Of a stretch of 64,000 nt of DNA, positions 1 to 9,743 are shown in pieces. The stretch is from Micropterix aruncella (taxonomy: Eukaryota; Arthropoda; Insecta; Lepidoptera; Micropterigidae). Within the stretch, counting starts at the first letter, position 1; each line of letters opens with the position of its first letter. Made by a program: the position numbers and the translations under genes. The stretch covers positions 11,986,773 through 12,050,772 of the forward strand of contig OX155972.1 of the NCBI GenBank assembly GCA_944548615.1, written 5' to 3'. The notes below the pieces were generated by a model. It was not told the origin of the DNA. It saw only the letters and a list, made by a program, of their open reading frames with translations, and made no database searches.

Positions 1-133
1 ACTGTGATTTTGGTGTAAATTCAGTTCGTTGAGAGCATGGTTTGTCGTGCCGCCCTCGTACCCGTTTTGGGACGTTACTGAGCATTGACTACAATACATC
101 GTACCCGATTCGGGACGTTACTGTCTTGAGGGG
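1..133. mobile_element. piggyBac-type element, right end (partial)
   Basis: The sequence ends ...GTTACTGTCTTGAGGGG followed by TTAA at 134-137. Nearly the same end occurs at about 940-978, also followed by TTAA. The motif built around CGTACCCG..GGGACGTTACTG is present twice (about 57-80 and 100-123). The left part lies outside the window. Assignment to the piggyBac type is inferred from the TTAA site and from the relative at 409-978. Confidence 0.55.
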
Positions 134-408
134 TTAAAAGTGTGAAATGCCACTTATCAATTTAATGACAAAGAATGTTCCTTGTTGCCATTTAATTAAT
201 TAAATATTTTTAAGACACTTTCAATAATGTTTTCGAAAGGAGACAAGAAACAAAGGCAAAATTAGTGGAATTATCAATGCTGAATATCTTCCTATCAATG
301 CTGAATAATACAAATCGATACAAATTTAAAGTTGTTAAATTAGTCACTAATAACAAATGTCACAGAATACATAAAGAAGTCATTCATGGAAACATATACC
401 TCGCTTAA

Positions 409-978
409 CCCATTGACACACGAAGTCCTCGAAACGCCAGTCAGCTATATTATGGTATTCATCTCCAGTTTAATTTCATAATTTGAAAAATAGGAAAGCA
501 AATGCAGTAGGAACAGTTCGTTGGACGAGGAAAAATACGCCACTAACATAAAGAATAAACACAAAAAACAAAAGAAATTGAAAGTAGGTGATGCCCAAAT
601 TTTGTTTAGCCATGACATAGCTGCAATAAGATATAGCGACCATAGGATAGGTATTGCAGAAAGAGGCGAGGAAGGGCACCTGGAGGAGCATGCCCTTTAC
701 GATTACAGGCTGTACATTGGGCACATTTCCCTAGACAAATTCCTCCAAATCCTGTCAAACAAAACCCGTCCAAAGTTTGTAAAATGTGTTCATTACTGAA
801 AAAGAAAAGTGAACCACGATGGGAATGTGAGAAATGCTTAGTGGCTCTTCACATAAAAGTTGTGGCATAAAAGTTAGTGGCTCTCCACATAAAAGTTATA
901 AAAGTTGTAATAATTAAATAGTGTTTTTAATTAACAAATTACATCATACCCGATTCGAGACGTTACTGTCTTGAGGGG
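409..978. mobile_element. piggyBac-type internally deleted transposon
   Basis: A 570-bp unit bounded by TTAA at 405-408 and 979-982, starting CCCATTGACA and ending GTCTTGAGGGG, so both ends read CCC inward as in piggyBac elements. The inverted ends match only loosely beyond CCC. It carries a decayed transposase C-terminus (691-869), which supports an origin by internal deletion of a coding element. Confidence 0.6.
691..869 (+). pseudogene. piggyBac transposase C-terminal fragment
   Basis: In the frame that starts a codon at 751, the translation reads HFPRQIPPNPVKQ and then a cysteine pattern CKMC...WECEKC followed by VALH. This resembles the cysteine-rich zinc-binding tail of piggyBac transposases (C-x2-C, aromatic-x-C-x2-C, then a V-x-L-C/H motif). 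The frame closes at TAA 867-869. The catalytic core is missing, so this cannot encode an active enzyme. A longer overlapping frame at 521-799 does not resemble a known protein. The family call comes from motif recognition only. Confidence 0.5.
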
Positions 979-1039
979 TTAACTTGCAATGTTCATATGT
1001 AAGTTGTCCGTTTCAAAATTTGCAAACCATTTTTCGCTG

Positions 1040-1945
1040 CAACCATTGCAAACCATTTTTCGATTGAGCTGAAATTTGGCATATGCCAATGCAATATTAT
1101 GGTACCATCAAGCTGGTTTGATGATCTTTTAGAACTCCCTGATGGAAAATGGTAGCACAGTCGAATTTGGGCTAGTATGTTTTGTTATCTTGAGTACTTT
1201 CCATTACACATGATGACGAGGGTCTGAGGATGGAGCCAGGAGATTGCCACTGGAACTCCCTGATGAAAAGTGCTAAGATAGTCGAGTTTGGGCTCGTTTG
1301 TTTTGTTGTTATGAGTACTTTCCGCTACACATGATGATGAGTGTCTGAGAATGAAGCCGGGAGATTGCCACTGGAACTCCCTGGTCGGAAAGGCTAAGAT
1401 AGTCGAGTTTGGGCTCGTTCGTTTCGTTATCACGCATACTTTCCATTACACATGCTGATGAGTGTCTGAATATGAAGCAGGAAGATTACCACTGGAACTC
1501 CCTGATGGAATGTGATAACCCCTTGAGTATGATACGACCAAATCTGGTTCTGAAACAATTATCCGTTGAGTATGATACGACCAGATCTGGTTCCGCGTTT
1601 TTTTCACTTCTTTGACGTTCTCATATTTATTCATAATTATCTAATTGTTTTACAAAATGATATTTCAATATTCTATATTCGAAATTTCAATTCAATCATT
1701 GTGCAGTTGTTCTTTTTATGATTGGTGTAGTAGTTTCGTAGTTATAGTACTTTAAGGTCGATGTCGCCGAAAATCCTGCAAAAGAGACAGATGCATCCAT
1801 GAAAATACCCATTTACTCCAAGGGTTAAGATAACCGAGTTTGGGCTTGTTTGTTTTGTTGTCTTGAGTACTTTCCATTACATATTATGACGAGGGTCTGA
1901 AGATGGAGCTGGGAGATTGCTACTGGAACTCCCTGGTGGAAAGTA
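1040..1945 (+). repeat. ~121-bp tandem array, 4 units, with GATTGAGC leader
   Basis: Three units of about 121 bp run 1139-1260, 1261-1382 and 1383-1503. Each contains GAGTTTGGGCTCGTTTGTTTT-like sequence, then a TTTCCATTACACATG-like block, then GTCTGAGGATGGAGCC and GGAACTCCCTG. A fourth unit resumes at 1829-1943 directly after a TTAA MITE, so the array was split by that insertion. At 1062-1080 the dispersed motif GATTGAGCTGAAATTTGGC lies upstream, as it does before the related units near 49.4 kb. Confidence 0.85.
1519..1824 (-). mobile_element. TTAA-site MITE, piggyBac-like (family P1)
   Basis: A 306-bp element starting CCCCTTGAGTATGAT and ending TTTACTCCAAGGG, so both ends begin CCC(C)TTG(G)AGTA on opposite strands. 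The right flank is TTAA (1825-1828); the left flank is ATAA, probably a mutated TTAA. Reversed relative to the copies at 2522, 28781 and 31545. It interrupts the 121-bp array. Confidence 0.8.
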
Positions 1946-2517
1946 AAGCATGATTTTAAAAATCCTTTTTTACTTTTACTTTAATAAATCAGGAGGTTGA
2001 TTCTTGAACATCCTGATTTATCAGGAGGTTAATTTTTAGTATTATTTGCAGACTGACTTCGACTGACAAACGCATTGACGTATCAATGATTTAGTTTTAC
2101 TTTCCCGGCCCACCGGCCAACAAGGAGGGAAAGTATTGTAAACATGCATTTTTTCGATTTGAATATGAATATGAATATGGGATGAATATGAATATGAATA
2201 TGAATATGGGAATATCTATTTTGACACCCCCCCCCCCCCGAGACGATTAAGATCATTTCCAGATGGAAGTCTGTCTATGTGTGTCTGTCTAACTGTCTGT
2301 GTGTGTGTATATCTCCACGATACCGCCAAACGCATAATCCGATTGAGCTGAAATTTTGCATGTAGGCATCATTTGGTCATGGATATCTCAAAATATTGGA
2401 TTTAAAGACTTGAAATTCAGTACACAGATGCCTTGTTGGGCCGTAACCACATTGTGAAATTTTGGTTGTAATATCTCACATACAAGCGACACAAATATTT
2501 TTTTAACACCGCCATAT
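1946..2517 (+). repeat. GATTGAGC dispersed element with poly-C and AATATG repeats
   Basis: Contains GAATATG microsatellite (about 2157-2212), a run of 13 C (2227-2239), a (TG)n-like stretch, and GATTGAGCTGAAATTTTGC at 2341 followed by TGTAGGCATCATTTGGTCATGG. The same order recurs near 45.0 and 49.3 kb. No coding potential seen. Probably a non-autonomous DNA element; class not resolved. Confidence 0.6.
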
Positions 2518-2521
2518 TTAA

Positions 2522-2783
2522 CCCTTGGAGTAAATGGGTATTTTCATGGATGCATCTGTCTCTTTTGCAGGATTTTCGGCGACATAGACTTAAAGTACTA
2601 TAACTACGAAACTACTACACCAATCATAAAAAGAACAACTGCACAATGATTGCATTGAAATTTCGAATATAGAATATTGAAATATCATTTTGTAAAACAA
2701 TTAGATAATTATGAATAAATATGAGAACGTCAAAGAAGTGAAAGAAACGCGCGACCAGATTTGGTCGACTCGTACTCAACGGG
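2522..2783 (+). mobile_element. TTAA-site MITE (family P1), internally shortened
   Basis: Flanked by TTAA at 2518-2521 and 2784-2787. Starts CCCTTGGAGTAAATGG and ends ACTCAACGGG. Compared with the copies at 28781 and 31545 it lacks one of the two ~45-bp direct repeats near the right end (GACCAGATTTGGTCG). Confidence 0.85.
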
Positions 2784-3074
2784 TTAAGAAAATGCTACAT
2801 CATATTGGAAACATATTAGTTTAATACCTCGAAATATACTACTAAATACTACAAAAATACTACTAAAAACTACAAAAAACTTAGAAATACATTCGCAATT
2901 TTAATCGGAGGCCTTGTTTACGTACCTTGGGAAAGTCTTGAGTGACCCAAACGATTTTTACTTTCCTAAAACCACCGTAAAAACAAAAATACTACATCAT
3001 ATTGGAAAATAGCCATTTTAATACCACGAAAATACTACAAAATACTAAAATATACTAATTTTGCTATCTGTCAC

Positions 3075-3439
3075 TTAAGGGGCTCTCTAGACGATCAAGC
3101 ATGCTTGTCAAGCATCGCGTCGCGGGCTGGAAGGGGATCGTATACCGCAGGAAATATGCAAATATATTTTTTAAATATTTAACAAAAATGCCTAATTTTG
3201 TACTTTTATAGCAGGGAGTCACGTCATTCATCAATCAACTACGTCTAATTAACGTGACTCCCTGGTATAAACTACAAAATATAAACTACAAAAATCCCTG
3301 GTATAAACTACAAAATATAAACTACATTTTTGGTAAATACTTTAAAAAAATATTTGCATATTTCCTGCGGTTGACGATTCCTTCCCAGCCCGCGACGCGA
3401 TGCTTGACAAGCATCCTTGATCTTCTAGAGAGCCCCTTA
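3075..3439. mobile_element. Foldback element with ~110-bp inverted arms
   Basis: The left arm from TTAAGGGGCTCTCTAGA (3075) is matched in reverse complement by the right arm ending TCTAGAGAGCCCCTTA (3439). Both arms include AAGCATCGCGTCGCGGGCTGG-like sequence and the TGCAAATAT block. A second, smaller inverted pair (GGAGTCACGT at 3215, ACGTGACTCC at 3252) lies in the centre. A 36-bp block with CTGGTATAAACTACAAAATA is tandemly duplicated at 3258-3329. Fragments of this family occur at 32329-32383, 34127-34268 and 62340-62400. Confidence 0.85.
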
Positions 3440-3660
3440 CACAATCACTATCGGGGGGGAGGCGTGGATGGGGGAGGGGGTTCCCGGATTGGCGCGGGTG
3501 GGGTTGTCTGCTTGCCGGAAAGGCTTGGGGTGACACACCCGATTTTTTTCTTATGATGGATATATTTTTAATATATTTGCAGACTATTTGAAGGCTGACT
3601 TAAGACTGAAAGACGCATTAACATATCAATGACTTAGTTTTTAGGTTTCGAAGAAATGCT
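3440..3660 (+). repeat. G-rich end of the GATTGAGC element family
   Basis: G-rich stretch (3452-3510), then TTGTCTGCTTGCCGGAAAGG and GGTGACACACCCGATTTTT. The same G-rich block followed by GGAAAGTCTT..GGTGACA..CCGATTTTT recurs at 45575-45850 and 49710-49760. Confidence 0.55.
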
Positions 3661-3872
3661 CGACGGTGCTCTCTATTTTGCAACTGTTTACATTAAAGTC
3701 TCTTGTAATGAAATATTACAATTAATAATAGTGAGGTTTTCTTTAAATAAAAAATAAATAAAGAAATAAATGTATTGTAGTCTGGGCGTCTTGAGTCCAG
3801 GTGTAGTGTGACTTTCGCAGATATTTTGTGCCTTCTTAATTATCATTCTAAAATATGTGTACATTGTTATAG

Positions 3873-4099
3873 GGATTCCGATAACAAAATGATTGCGGAA
3901 ATGACGTTGGAGGCTATTGAGACCAACGAAATAGATGGCAGCAGCGGTCGCGCGTTTGCAGCAGGCAAGAAACCCGATGACAAATCCGAAGAAGGCGCAA
4001 AAAGCAAGTGGGAGAGGGTCACCAGAGATACTATACGCGACGGGAAGGTTGGCAGCCTCAACGTTGACCCAGAGTTCTATGCCTTCGATGCCCAAAGCT
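3873..4099 (+). CDS. Membrane protein gene, internal exon (first seen here)
   Basis: Exon with acceptor TTGTTATAG (AG 3871-3872) and donor GCT|GTGAGT (4100). The first base completes a split codon, so at least one coding exon lies upstream of the window. The translation is hydrophilic and acidic (DSDNKMIAEMTLEAIE..., ending DPEFYAFDAQS) with no domain I recognise; it would lie just outside the membrane segment encoded by the next exon. The exon leaves phase 1, which matches the acceptor at 6126. The four exons seen here (3873-4099, 6126-6295, 6936-7228, 10132-10504) join into one frame of 353 residues without a stop. Family unknown. The C-terminal motif reminds me weakly of insect shavenoid-type cuticle-hair proteins, from memory only. 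Confidence 0.75.
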
Positions 4100-4192
4100 G
4101 TGAGTATCAAGTATATAATAAACAAGTAAATATAATAAAAATGAATAAAAATCACAACTGCCGTTACAAAAAGTAAACTACTTTATTTATAA

Positions 4193-4490
4193 CTAGCTGA
4201 CCCGGCGAACTTCGTACCGCCTAACAGTCAATGAATGTCGAGTTACAGATTAGCTGAACTTAATTTATGATTATATTAAAGTAATACAATGAATACAAAA
4301 TAAATATTAAGTTCACTACTTTATTAAGATAATAACACAAAAAGAAATATAAAAGTACAAAAATTAAGTATATCAATCGCATGTCAGCAAGACATGATTG
4401 AATTAAACTATTTACATATTGTGCAGCATGGGATGCACTCGGTTTAATTCTCTTCATTGAAGCACTTTGTGATATACGACATTTATAGTT
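4193..4490 (-). mobile_element. Helitron 3' end (truncated), family H1
   Basis: On the minus strand it ends with a short hairpin (GGCG...CGCC), GGGTCAG and CTAG, followed by T. This is the expected Helitron 3' terminus. It matches 36848-37140 almost throughout, including AGCAAGACATGATT and CATGGGATGCACTCGG. The 5' end is missing; the homology stops near 4490. Confidence 0.75.
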
Positions 4491-4524
4491 AATATATCTT
4501 TAACTGCGATCGTAAACATTTAAA

Positions 4525-5010
4525 ATGGTGCAGTGTAAAAAGTGCAAATTATTCTTATCACTCACAAAGGATTAAGTGATTAGATGCAAAGGCCCATGCG
4601 AAGCCGTTTTTCATAAGAAATGTGTTAAAAAATTACACCAATTCCAACGTAATGAAAAGTGTGAAATTTGTAGCAAGAACGAGGGCAGTCCAAAAACAGA
4701 TATTCCTAAGATCAATTTGGACGTGAACAACTCTACTGCGGAATCACTATTATCTGAAGTGAATAATAAGCTAGAAATAATCTACACAATGCAAAAGAAA
4801 ATTGAAGAGCTGACGGACACCGTCGATTTCTATGCAGAGCAGTACCAAAACATGCTAAGCTTTAAGGAAAGCGCAGAGAAAAAATTGGCTTCTCTTGAAA
4901 ACAAAAACACCTATTTGCAAAAGATTAACGGATCACTGGAAGAAAGGCTCACACAGCTGGAGCAGAAGGAAGTTGAAAAGAACATTGAAATAATTGGCAT
5001 AGAAGAGAAA
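4525..5010 (+). pseudogene. LINE ORF1 fragment (zinc finger plus coiled coil)
   Basis: An ATG at 4525 opens MVQCKKC; an in-frame TAA (4573-4575) interrupts it and the frame continues IRCKGPCEAVFHKKC...CEIC. The Cys/His spacing is that of a PHD-like finger, followed by a leucine/glutamate-rich coiled coil (about residues 60-140) and NIEIIGIEEK, typical of the start of the RRM-like domain in ORF1 proteins of Jockey/CR1-type LINEs. It is then cut off by another repeat at about 5011. It is therefore a broken nucleic-acid-binding ORF1, not a host gene. It lies in the intron of the membrane-protein gene. Confidence 0.65.
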
Positions 5011-5188
5011 GTATATACGAAATTTATACTTTTTATTGTATATACTTGTTACTTTTATATTGTATATACTTTTTATGATTGCTATAGTAGTTTCATAGTT
5101 ATAGTACTTTTTGTCGAGCGCGACGATTTGCAAGAAATTCCAATAAATTGCCGCGGTCTGCCATGAAATTATGCCGCTACTCGAAGGG
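5011..5188 (+). mobile_element. TTAA-site MITE, family P2, right part
   Basis: Ends TGCCGCTACTCGAAGGG followed by TTAA (5189-5192). It shares GCGACGATTTGCAAGAAATT-like sequence and GGTCTGCCATGAAATTATG with the copy ending at 20759. The left part is missing. It abuts the broken ORF1. Confidence 0.7.
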
Positions 5189-5192
5189 TTAA

Positions 5193-5737
5193 ATAAAACT
5201 TCAGCATCTCTGGTCCAGTCATACAACATTATCTTCCAGTATTTGTAGATAACAGTTGGCACTATATATATTTTTTAGTATATATATTAATGCCGATCTC
5301 GGCGCCAGTACCCTCAAGCCACTGCGAGTTCAAAGACAATTTAAAAAATATATAAAATACACGTCTTTAACCTAACATCAATAAACTGATTTGCGACGAC
5401 TGTGATATTGATCTATTTAGCACTAACGTTGTAACAGCGAGACGTATCCTCAGTAACAACTTCTTTCAATCCCCTTTTTCTCTTGTTTAATGTTATTATT
5501 GCTTCGTATTCAATTTCTTGATCCTGTTTTGTGGTTTTTGCCTCTTTACCATGTACATAATGTAAATCACTTAATACACGAATCTATAGTGTTTGACCCT
5601 GACGTGCGTTTCTGCTGGTATCCCATGTTTTCTAAATTGTGAGAACCTGTTATTGGCCATCAGTTAGTATTCTGATTGTTAATTAATATTTTTTATGGCT
5701 GTTGTTTTTCCTTAAATAAATAAATAAATAAATAAAA
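5193..5737 (+). repeat. Probable LINE 3' UTR with (AAAT)n tail
   Basis: AT-rich noncoding sequence ending in AAATAAATAAATAAATAAATAAA at about 5713-5737, the form of a LINE tail. No RT coding sequence could be read in it, so the assignment is tentative. Confidence 0.35.
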
Positions 5738-6050
5738 ATGAAATTTACCGTATGAATTTGGTAGCACCAAACGTTTCGGCGATGTTGCAACTGTCATTGT
5801 CCTGGGTAGACTGAAGGGCTGTCAGTTCTTATAGGTGACGTCCAGCTGCTGTTTTTCCCTAGATTATAATGGTGGGAGGTGGCACGTGCGAAATTTAAAT
5901 TTTGAAAGTACCCTGTATAACGACGGTTGCACATTGCCGGAACATCAGGTGCTACCAAATTGACGTAGTAAATCTGTTGTTCATTGTTTTATAATTTTTA
6001 ATAACTTATCGCGGTTATAATTTTAAATAACCGCAATAGTCTTCAATTTC
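5738..6050. mobile_element. Foldback element, family T
   Basis: The left arm (TTTGGTAGCACCAAACGTTTCGG, 5758) is matched in reverse by GGAACATCAGGTGCTACCAAATT near 5940-5962, and CGTATGAATTT pairs with the sequence around ACGTAGTAAA. It matches the ends of the larger palindromes at 44338 and 55640 (CGACGTTTCGGCGAYGTTGC type). Diverged. It lies just upstream of the exon at 6126. Confidence 0.7.
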
Positions 6051-6125
6051 ATACAGAAAATTCTTTCTTAGGCTATACTATAAACTCCAATTCCGATACA
6101 AATATGAACTATATTTTTCCTTCAG

Positions 6126-6295
6126 TGAAAACGTCACCCGTGGAAGAGTCTGGAAATGCAAGAATGTTCTTCGGCTTATCGGAGACAAAGCTTTACATTG
6201 TTTTGGCCTGCATCATAGCTCTGGTAGCCGTCGCTTTAATCCAGGCTGGCTGCACCATATACAAGAGCAGCAGGACTCCTAGCATTCAAAACAAA
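6126..6295 (+). CDS. Membrane protein gene, transmembrane exon
   Basis: Acceptor TTTTTCCTTCAG (6124-6125), donor AAA|GTAAGT (6296). It begins in phase 1, completing the codon split by the exon at 4099, and ends in phase 0. The translation reads ...EESGNARMFFGLSETKL, then about 21 hydrophobic residues encoded at 6191-6253, then CTIYKSSRTPSIQNK. The basic residues after the hydrophobic run suggest that the C-terminal side is cytoplasmic (type I orientation), by the positive-inside rule. A short ORF opening at the ATG at 6104 overlaps the branch/acceptor region and is not the real start. Confidence 0.8.
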
Positions 6296-6433
6296 GTAAG
6301 TATCGATTATATTTTTTCTCCTTTGGTAACGTTTATCCAGCAATTCAAGGTGTAAATTTAATATGTTTTGTAATACCGACAACAATTATAACTTTCTATC
6401 AGGTTATTTTGAAATTTTAATGCAGTCTGCAAT

Positions 6434-6910
6434 CAGTGTCGGATTTGCCATAAGGCCAAGTAGGCCCTCGCCTATGGCCCTGCCGTATGCCAGGGCCATA
6501 GGCCCCCGCCTCCCCCCCTGGACAGGGATTATCTCCTCCTGGGCAGGGAGGGAATATATCATATACACTACACTAATGATTTTTAAATTCCGCCATACAT
6601 TTTAATCAAATATTATCGCCATCTGTTGGCGCTTGGTCCAACCTCGCCCTCAGCCGAAAAAGAACTGTTCCGCCCGAGGCGGTTGCTATAAAACTCAGCC
6701 GGGTTCGGTTTTTTAAAATGAAATTAATATTCAGATGAAATCAGTCCTTTGCTACGGGGAAAGTCTTAGAGGGTGACACGACCGTTTTTTCTTTTATTGC
6801 CACTTCATAATACTCATAACTAAAATGGAGCTAATATAAGACTGTACGCTTTGTAAATAAGTCCGCCCATTGTACTAATAGTGTTTATTTTGTGTAATAA
6901 AGACAATTAA
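6434..6910 (+). repeat. hAT-like end plus GATTGAGC-type sequence
   Basis: CAGTGTCGGATTTGCCATAA at 6434 has the form of a hAT terminus (CAGTGTCGG...). The matching other end is not seen. From about 6590 the sequence (GCCATCTGTTGGCGC, CCCGAGGCGG, GGAAAGTCTTAGAGGGTGACA) matches the GATTGAGC family, as at 45350 and 52800 (reverse). At 6850-6905 a LINE-like tail appears (AAGTCCGCCCATTGTACTA...GTGTAATAAAG). Confidence 0.45.
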
Positions 6911-6935
6911 TTCATTTTTTTTGTTATTCTTTTAG

Positions 6936-7228
6936 GACCAGCTTATTCCAGCTTCTGCCTGGAAGGACTATTCGGCGTCAAATACCAACTATGCGTTCGA
7001 GGGCTACGAGCATGACGAGAAATACAACGGAACAAGCTCGACTGTTCCGATCAAAGACCGTTCTGGAACGCTGCAGAGTTCTAAGGTACAGGCCGGCGGC
7101 GGTAATGGTGTCAATCACGGCCCACCGCCCTATAATAACGGGGAGAGGAAGCAGCATTTGCAGTCGGCGCAGTATTATCACGATACCAGATCGCTCCAGA
7201 GGCCCAAAGGTCCTTCCGGAGAACATAG
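6936..7228 (+). CDS. Membrane protein gene, cytoplasmic-tail exon
   Basis: Acceptor TTCTTTTAG (6934-6935), donor CATAG|GTAAGG (7229). Phase 0 in, phase 2 out; both agree with the neighbouring exons. The translation starts DQLIPASAWKDYSAS and is polar and glycine-rich, with a PPPYNNGE stretch that contains a PPxY-type motif (a possible WW-domain or NEDD4-family ligand; inference only) and many tyrosines. No enzyme domain is recognised. It lies on the intracellular side if the membrane orientation is right. Confidence 0.78.
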
Positions 7229-7374
7229 GTAAGGGACAGATACTATCATGATAAAATAAGAGTGAGTTTAGGACTACCTTACAAGGACTAACATATTAAT
7301 GCTATGATATTGTTTGTGGCAACAGTTTACTAACACAAAATTCTTCGCCAATCCTATTCTATGCAGTGGACAGC

Positions 7375-8640
7375 TTCAGCAAGATCTTGACAAGATCAAA
7401 GCGTGGACGGAAGATTGGTTGCTTACCTTAAACGTTGAGAAATGTGTAGTGCTTCAACTACAAAACCTTTCTCAATAATCGAGAAAGCTACAGATTGGAT
7501 TCTGGAGGTTGATTCGGTCTCTAAGCAGTATAAATTCCCTGAAAGTCTCGGATGCACAGCCCTCCGTCCAGATATAACTCTTTACTCTCTATCTCGGAAG
7601 GTGGCTCTTATTGTAGAATTAACTGTTCCATGGGAATCAAATATCCCAAAAGACCACGAGTACAAATTAAATAAATACCATGATCTAGCAAATGCCGTAA
7701 CCCGGAACGGCTTCACTGTTCACCTTCACGCGGTGGAAGTTGGCGCTCGTGGCCTGCCAGCTAAATCTCTATTTCACCTCTTTAAAGATCTTGGCCTTTC
7801 CAGAAAAATAATCAACTCTTTCTTAGAAAAATTATCTAAAACTGCGATTTGCGCATCTCAAATACTATGGCTTCGAAGGGGGAGTGAATGGGTGGTAAGG
7901 TGAACGCTCACATGTGGCAAGACAGCTGTCCTAAACCTACCACAGCCGGTTCGTAAGTCCGGAATCCACTGCTCACCCCCCAGAAGTGTAAAAAAAAAAA
8001 TTGTATTATGATGGGCCCTACTCCGGTCGGTGAATTCCATGGCAGCTCCATTTGTATTTATTTATCGGGAAAAGCAACCCCAACAAACAATATTTTCTGG
8101 CAAACGCCCAACTAGAAGCAGTCAAGCAACAAAAAGATCTTGGCATAGCAATTACTGATGATCTCAAATGGGAGAAACACATAATTGCAATTGCTAAAAG
8201 AGCCAACTCTACTTTCTATCTAATAAGAAAGGCTTTCCAACATCTGTCAATAGAGGTTTTTATCAAGATCTACAAGGCATATGTGAGACCTATTCTTGAG
8301 TATAGCTATCAGATCTGGAACCCTTACTTTTGCAAAGATGTAGATATTCTGGAAAAGGTTTAGCGAAGGGCAAAGAGGGGACCTGATTAAGACATATAAA
8401 ATTCTAACACACTATTACGATGTACCTGCACTGAACAATATTCACAAATTCAACATCAACACAAATCTTCGAGGTCACAACAAAAAACTCAACTGTACAA
8501 AATTTAAATCTAATCCTCTTAAGAATGTTCTGCCAAATAGAGTGGTGGACATGTGGAATAAACTACCATTTGAAGTGATTAGTGCAATCTCTGTCAATCA
8601 ATTTAAAAACAGACTCGATTTGTACCTAAAAACTAGTTAA
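7375..8640 (+). pseudogene. LINE reverse transcriptase C-terminus, interrupted
   Basis: The first piece reads LQQDLDKIKAWTEDWLLTLN and VEKCVVL, the RT thumb-side motif. The second (8046 on) reads IGKSNPNKQYF...KDLGIAITDDLKWEKHI, then VRPILEYSYQIWNP, a stop at 8361-8363 with a small deletion where RRATKLP-type residues are expected, and finally VVDMWNKLPFEVI...FKNRLDLYLK and a stop. This is the connection/C-terminal region of a non-LTR RT. The catalytic palm (F/YxDD) is absent because of 5' truncation. Not functional. Confidence 0.75.
7448..8045 (+). mobile_element. Mobile ORF module 'RPD..VELT', copy 1
   Basis: About 600 bp inserted inside the LINE RT, between the codons for KCVVL and IGKSNPN. 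It encodes a 150-residue open frame (7442-7903) with RPDITLYSLSRKVALIVELT, then VPWESN, VEVGARGLPAKS and WLRRGSEWV. The PD...x-(V/I)-E-L-T pattern resembles a PD-(D/E)xK nuclease core; that is an inference. Similar VELTVPWE-containing ORFs are, as I recall, attached to retroelements in many animals. The right end reads GAATTCCATGGCAGC. Two further, more decayed copies lie at 15780-16195 and 16205-16690. Confidence 0.65.
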
Positions 8641-9004
8641 TATTGTTTATATTTTATTGTTAATATTGTTTAGCTTTACAAGATCTGATCTGGACGTATC
8701 AGCAAAGCTGCCTGTCCAGAATAAATAATAATAATAAAGTGATTTAACGGTTTAAAGGTAAGGTGACTAATGAGCCATTGAATAAACTGTACAACAATTT
8801 TAAAGTTTCCTTTAAAAAAAATAAAAAAATAATTACAATTTCATTAACCAACCGATGGTTAAAAACATATTTTATTGCGCTTTTTCCTTCTACAGTGAAG
8901 GTAGAAGGTAGACTATATTAGATGTAATGTTATTATTTGGTACCACAATATATTGTCTTTCAGTAGTTCCAACCCGAGATACGGTCGCGGTTCCATACCT
9001 ATGT

Positions 9005-9536
9005 CGTATTATCTCTTTAACCATTAATGCAATAAAAAGGAAATTATATGCAGTAAAAGGGAAAAGTCTTTAGTTTTAAACACTTGAGATGATAAATTTA
9101 CTTATTTTGATAAGAATTCATAATTTTTGATAATATGACCAATAAACATGACCTAACGATTTAAATTATTTTTTTAATACAAAAAACTACTTTTTGGGAC
9201 TTAAATATAAAAGTTAGACATATGCTGTCGCTGACTTTTTTGTAAGCATTATCAAGCTCTAGAAATTTTCTCTAGAACTCAATCATATATCTCTCATCGT
9301 TAAGGCAGCGTTCGTAAGAAACATTTTCATTCGACCGTTTTTTCTCCGACTTACTTTGCAAATCCGACTACCACGAAAAAGTCTTTTAATTTTTCGGATT
9401 AATATATAGCCTATGACACTCACAAATAACGTGGATTTCTATTGGTAAAAGAGTTTTCAAAATCGGTTCAGTAGATCCAGAGATTACTCCCTACAACAAA
9501 CTCACAAACTTTATCTCTTTAAAATATTAGTATAGA
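9005..9536 (-). mobile_element. Helitron, family H2, 5' part
   Basis: Reads on the minus strand from TCTATACTAATATT (GTATAGA at 9530-9536 on the plus strand, then T). This is the Helitron 5' TC terminus after an A. It is homologous to 56690-57547 (TATCTCTTTAACCATT, AAATTATATGCAGTAAAAGG, CGACTACCACGAAAAAGTC). The 3' CTAG end is missing on the left side. Confidence 0.7.
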
Positions 9537-9726
9537 TTAATCGAATGGTTTAGTTTCGCTATCCAATATGTGTTTGCAGATCGCCGATTTTTTTCGCTGA
9601 ACGTTTTTAACAGCTTTGATGTGCTATTTATCATACCTAAAATCAAATATATATATTTATATATATTTAATAACATAATTTTATCTATTTTGTCTCTTGG
9701 TTTCACCTCATTTTCCATCCCGACTG

Positions 9727-9743
9727 CCCCCCCCCCCCCCCCC
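9727..9743. repeat. Run of 17 C
   Basis: Uninterrupted C17, one of eight G/C homopolymers of 11 or more in this window. Between 9537 and 10131 I otherwise see only AT-rich intron with two related ~60-bp direct repeats (GTATTGTATGTAGT...AAATACACAT near 9855-9935 and 9988-10080). Confidence 0.95.

Larger units (their letters stand above)
7342..8745 (+). mobile_element. 5'-truncated CR1/Jockey-like LINE (family A)
   Basis: The RT ORF C-terminus is readable in two pieces (7375-7460 and 8046-8640) on either side of an inserted ORF module. The 3' UTR carries TAGCTTTACAAGATCTGATC and ends in (AATA)n at 8722-8745. The same tail occurs at 22144-22215. Target-site duplication not resolved. Confidence 0.75.

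Noticed and set aside
6104..6355. 83-codon ORF starting at 6104 as a small membrane protein
   Set aside because: The ATG lies in the polypyrimidine/acceptor region and the frame runs past a strong GTAAGT donor; the exon model explains it better.
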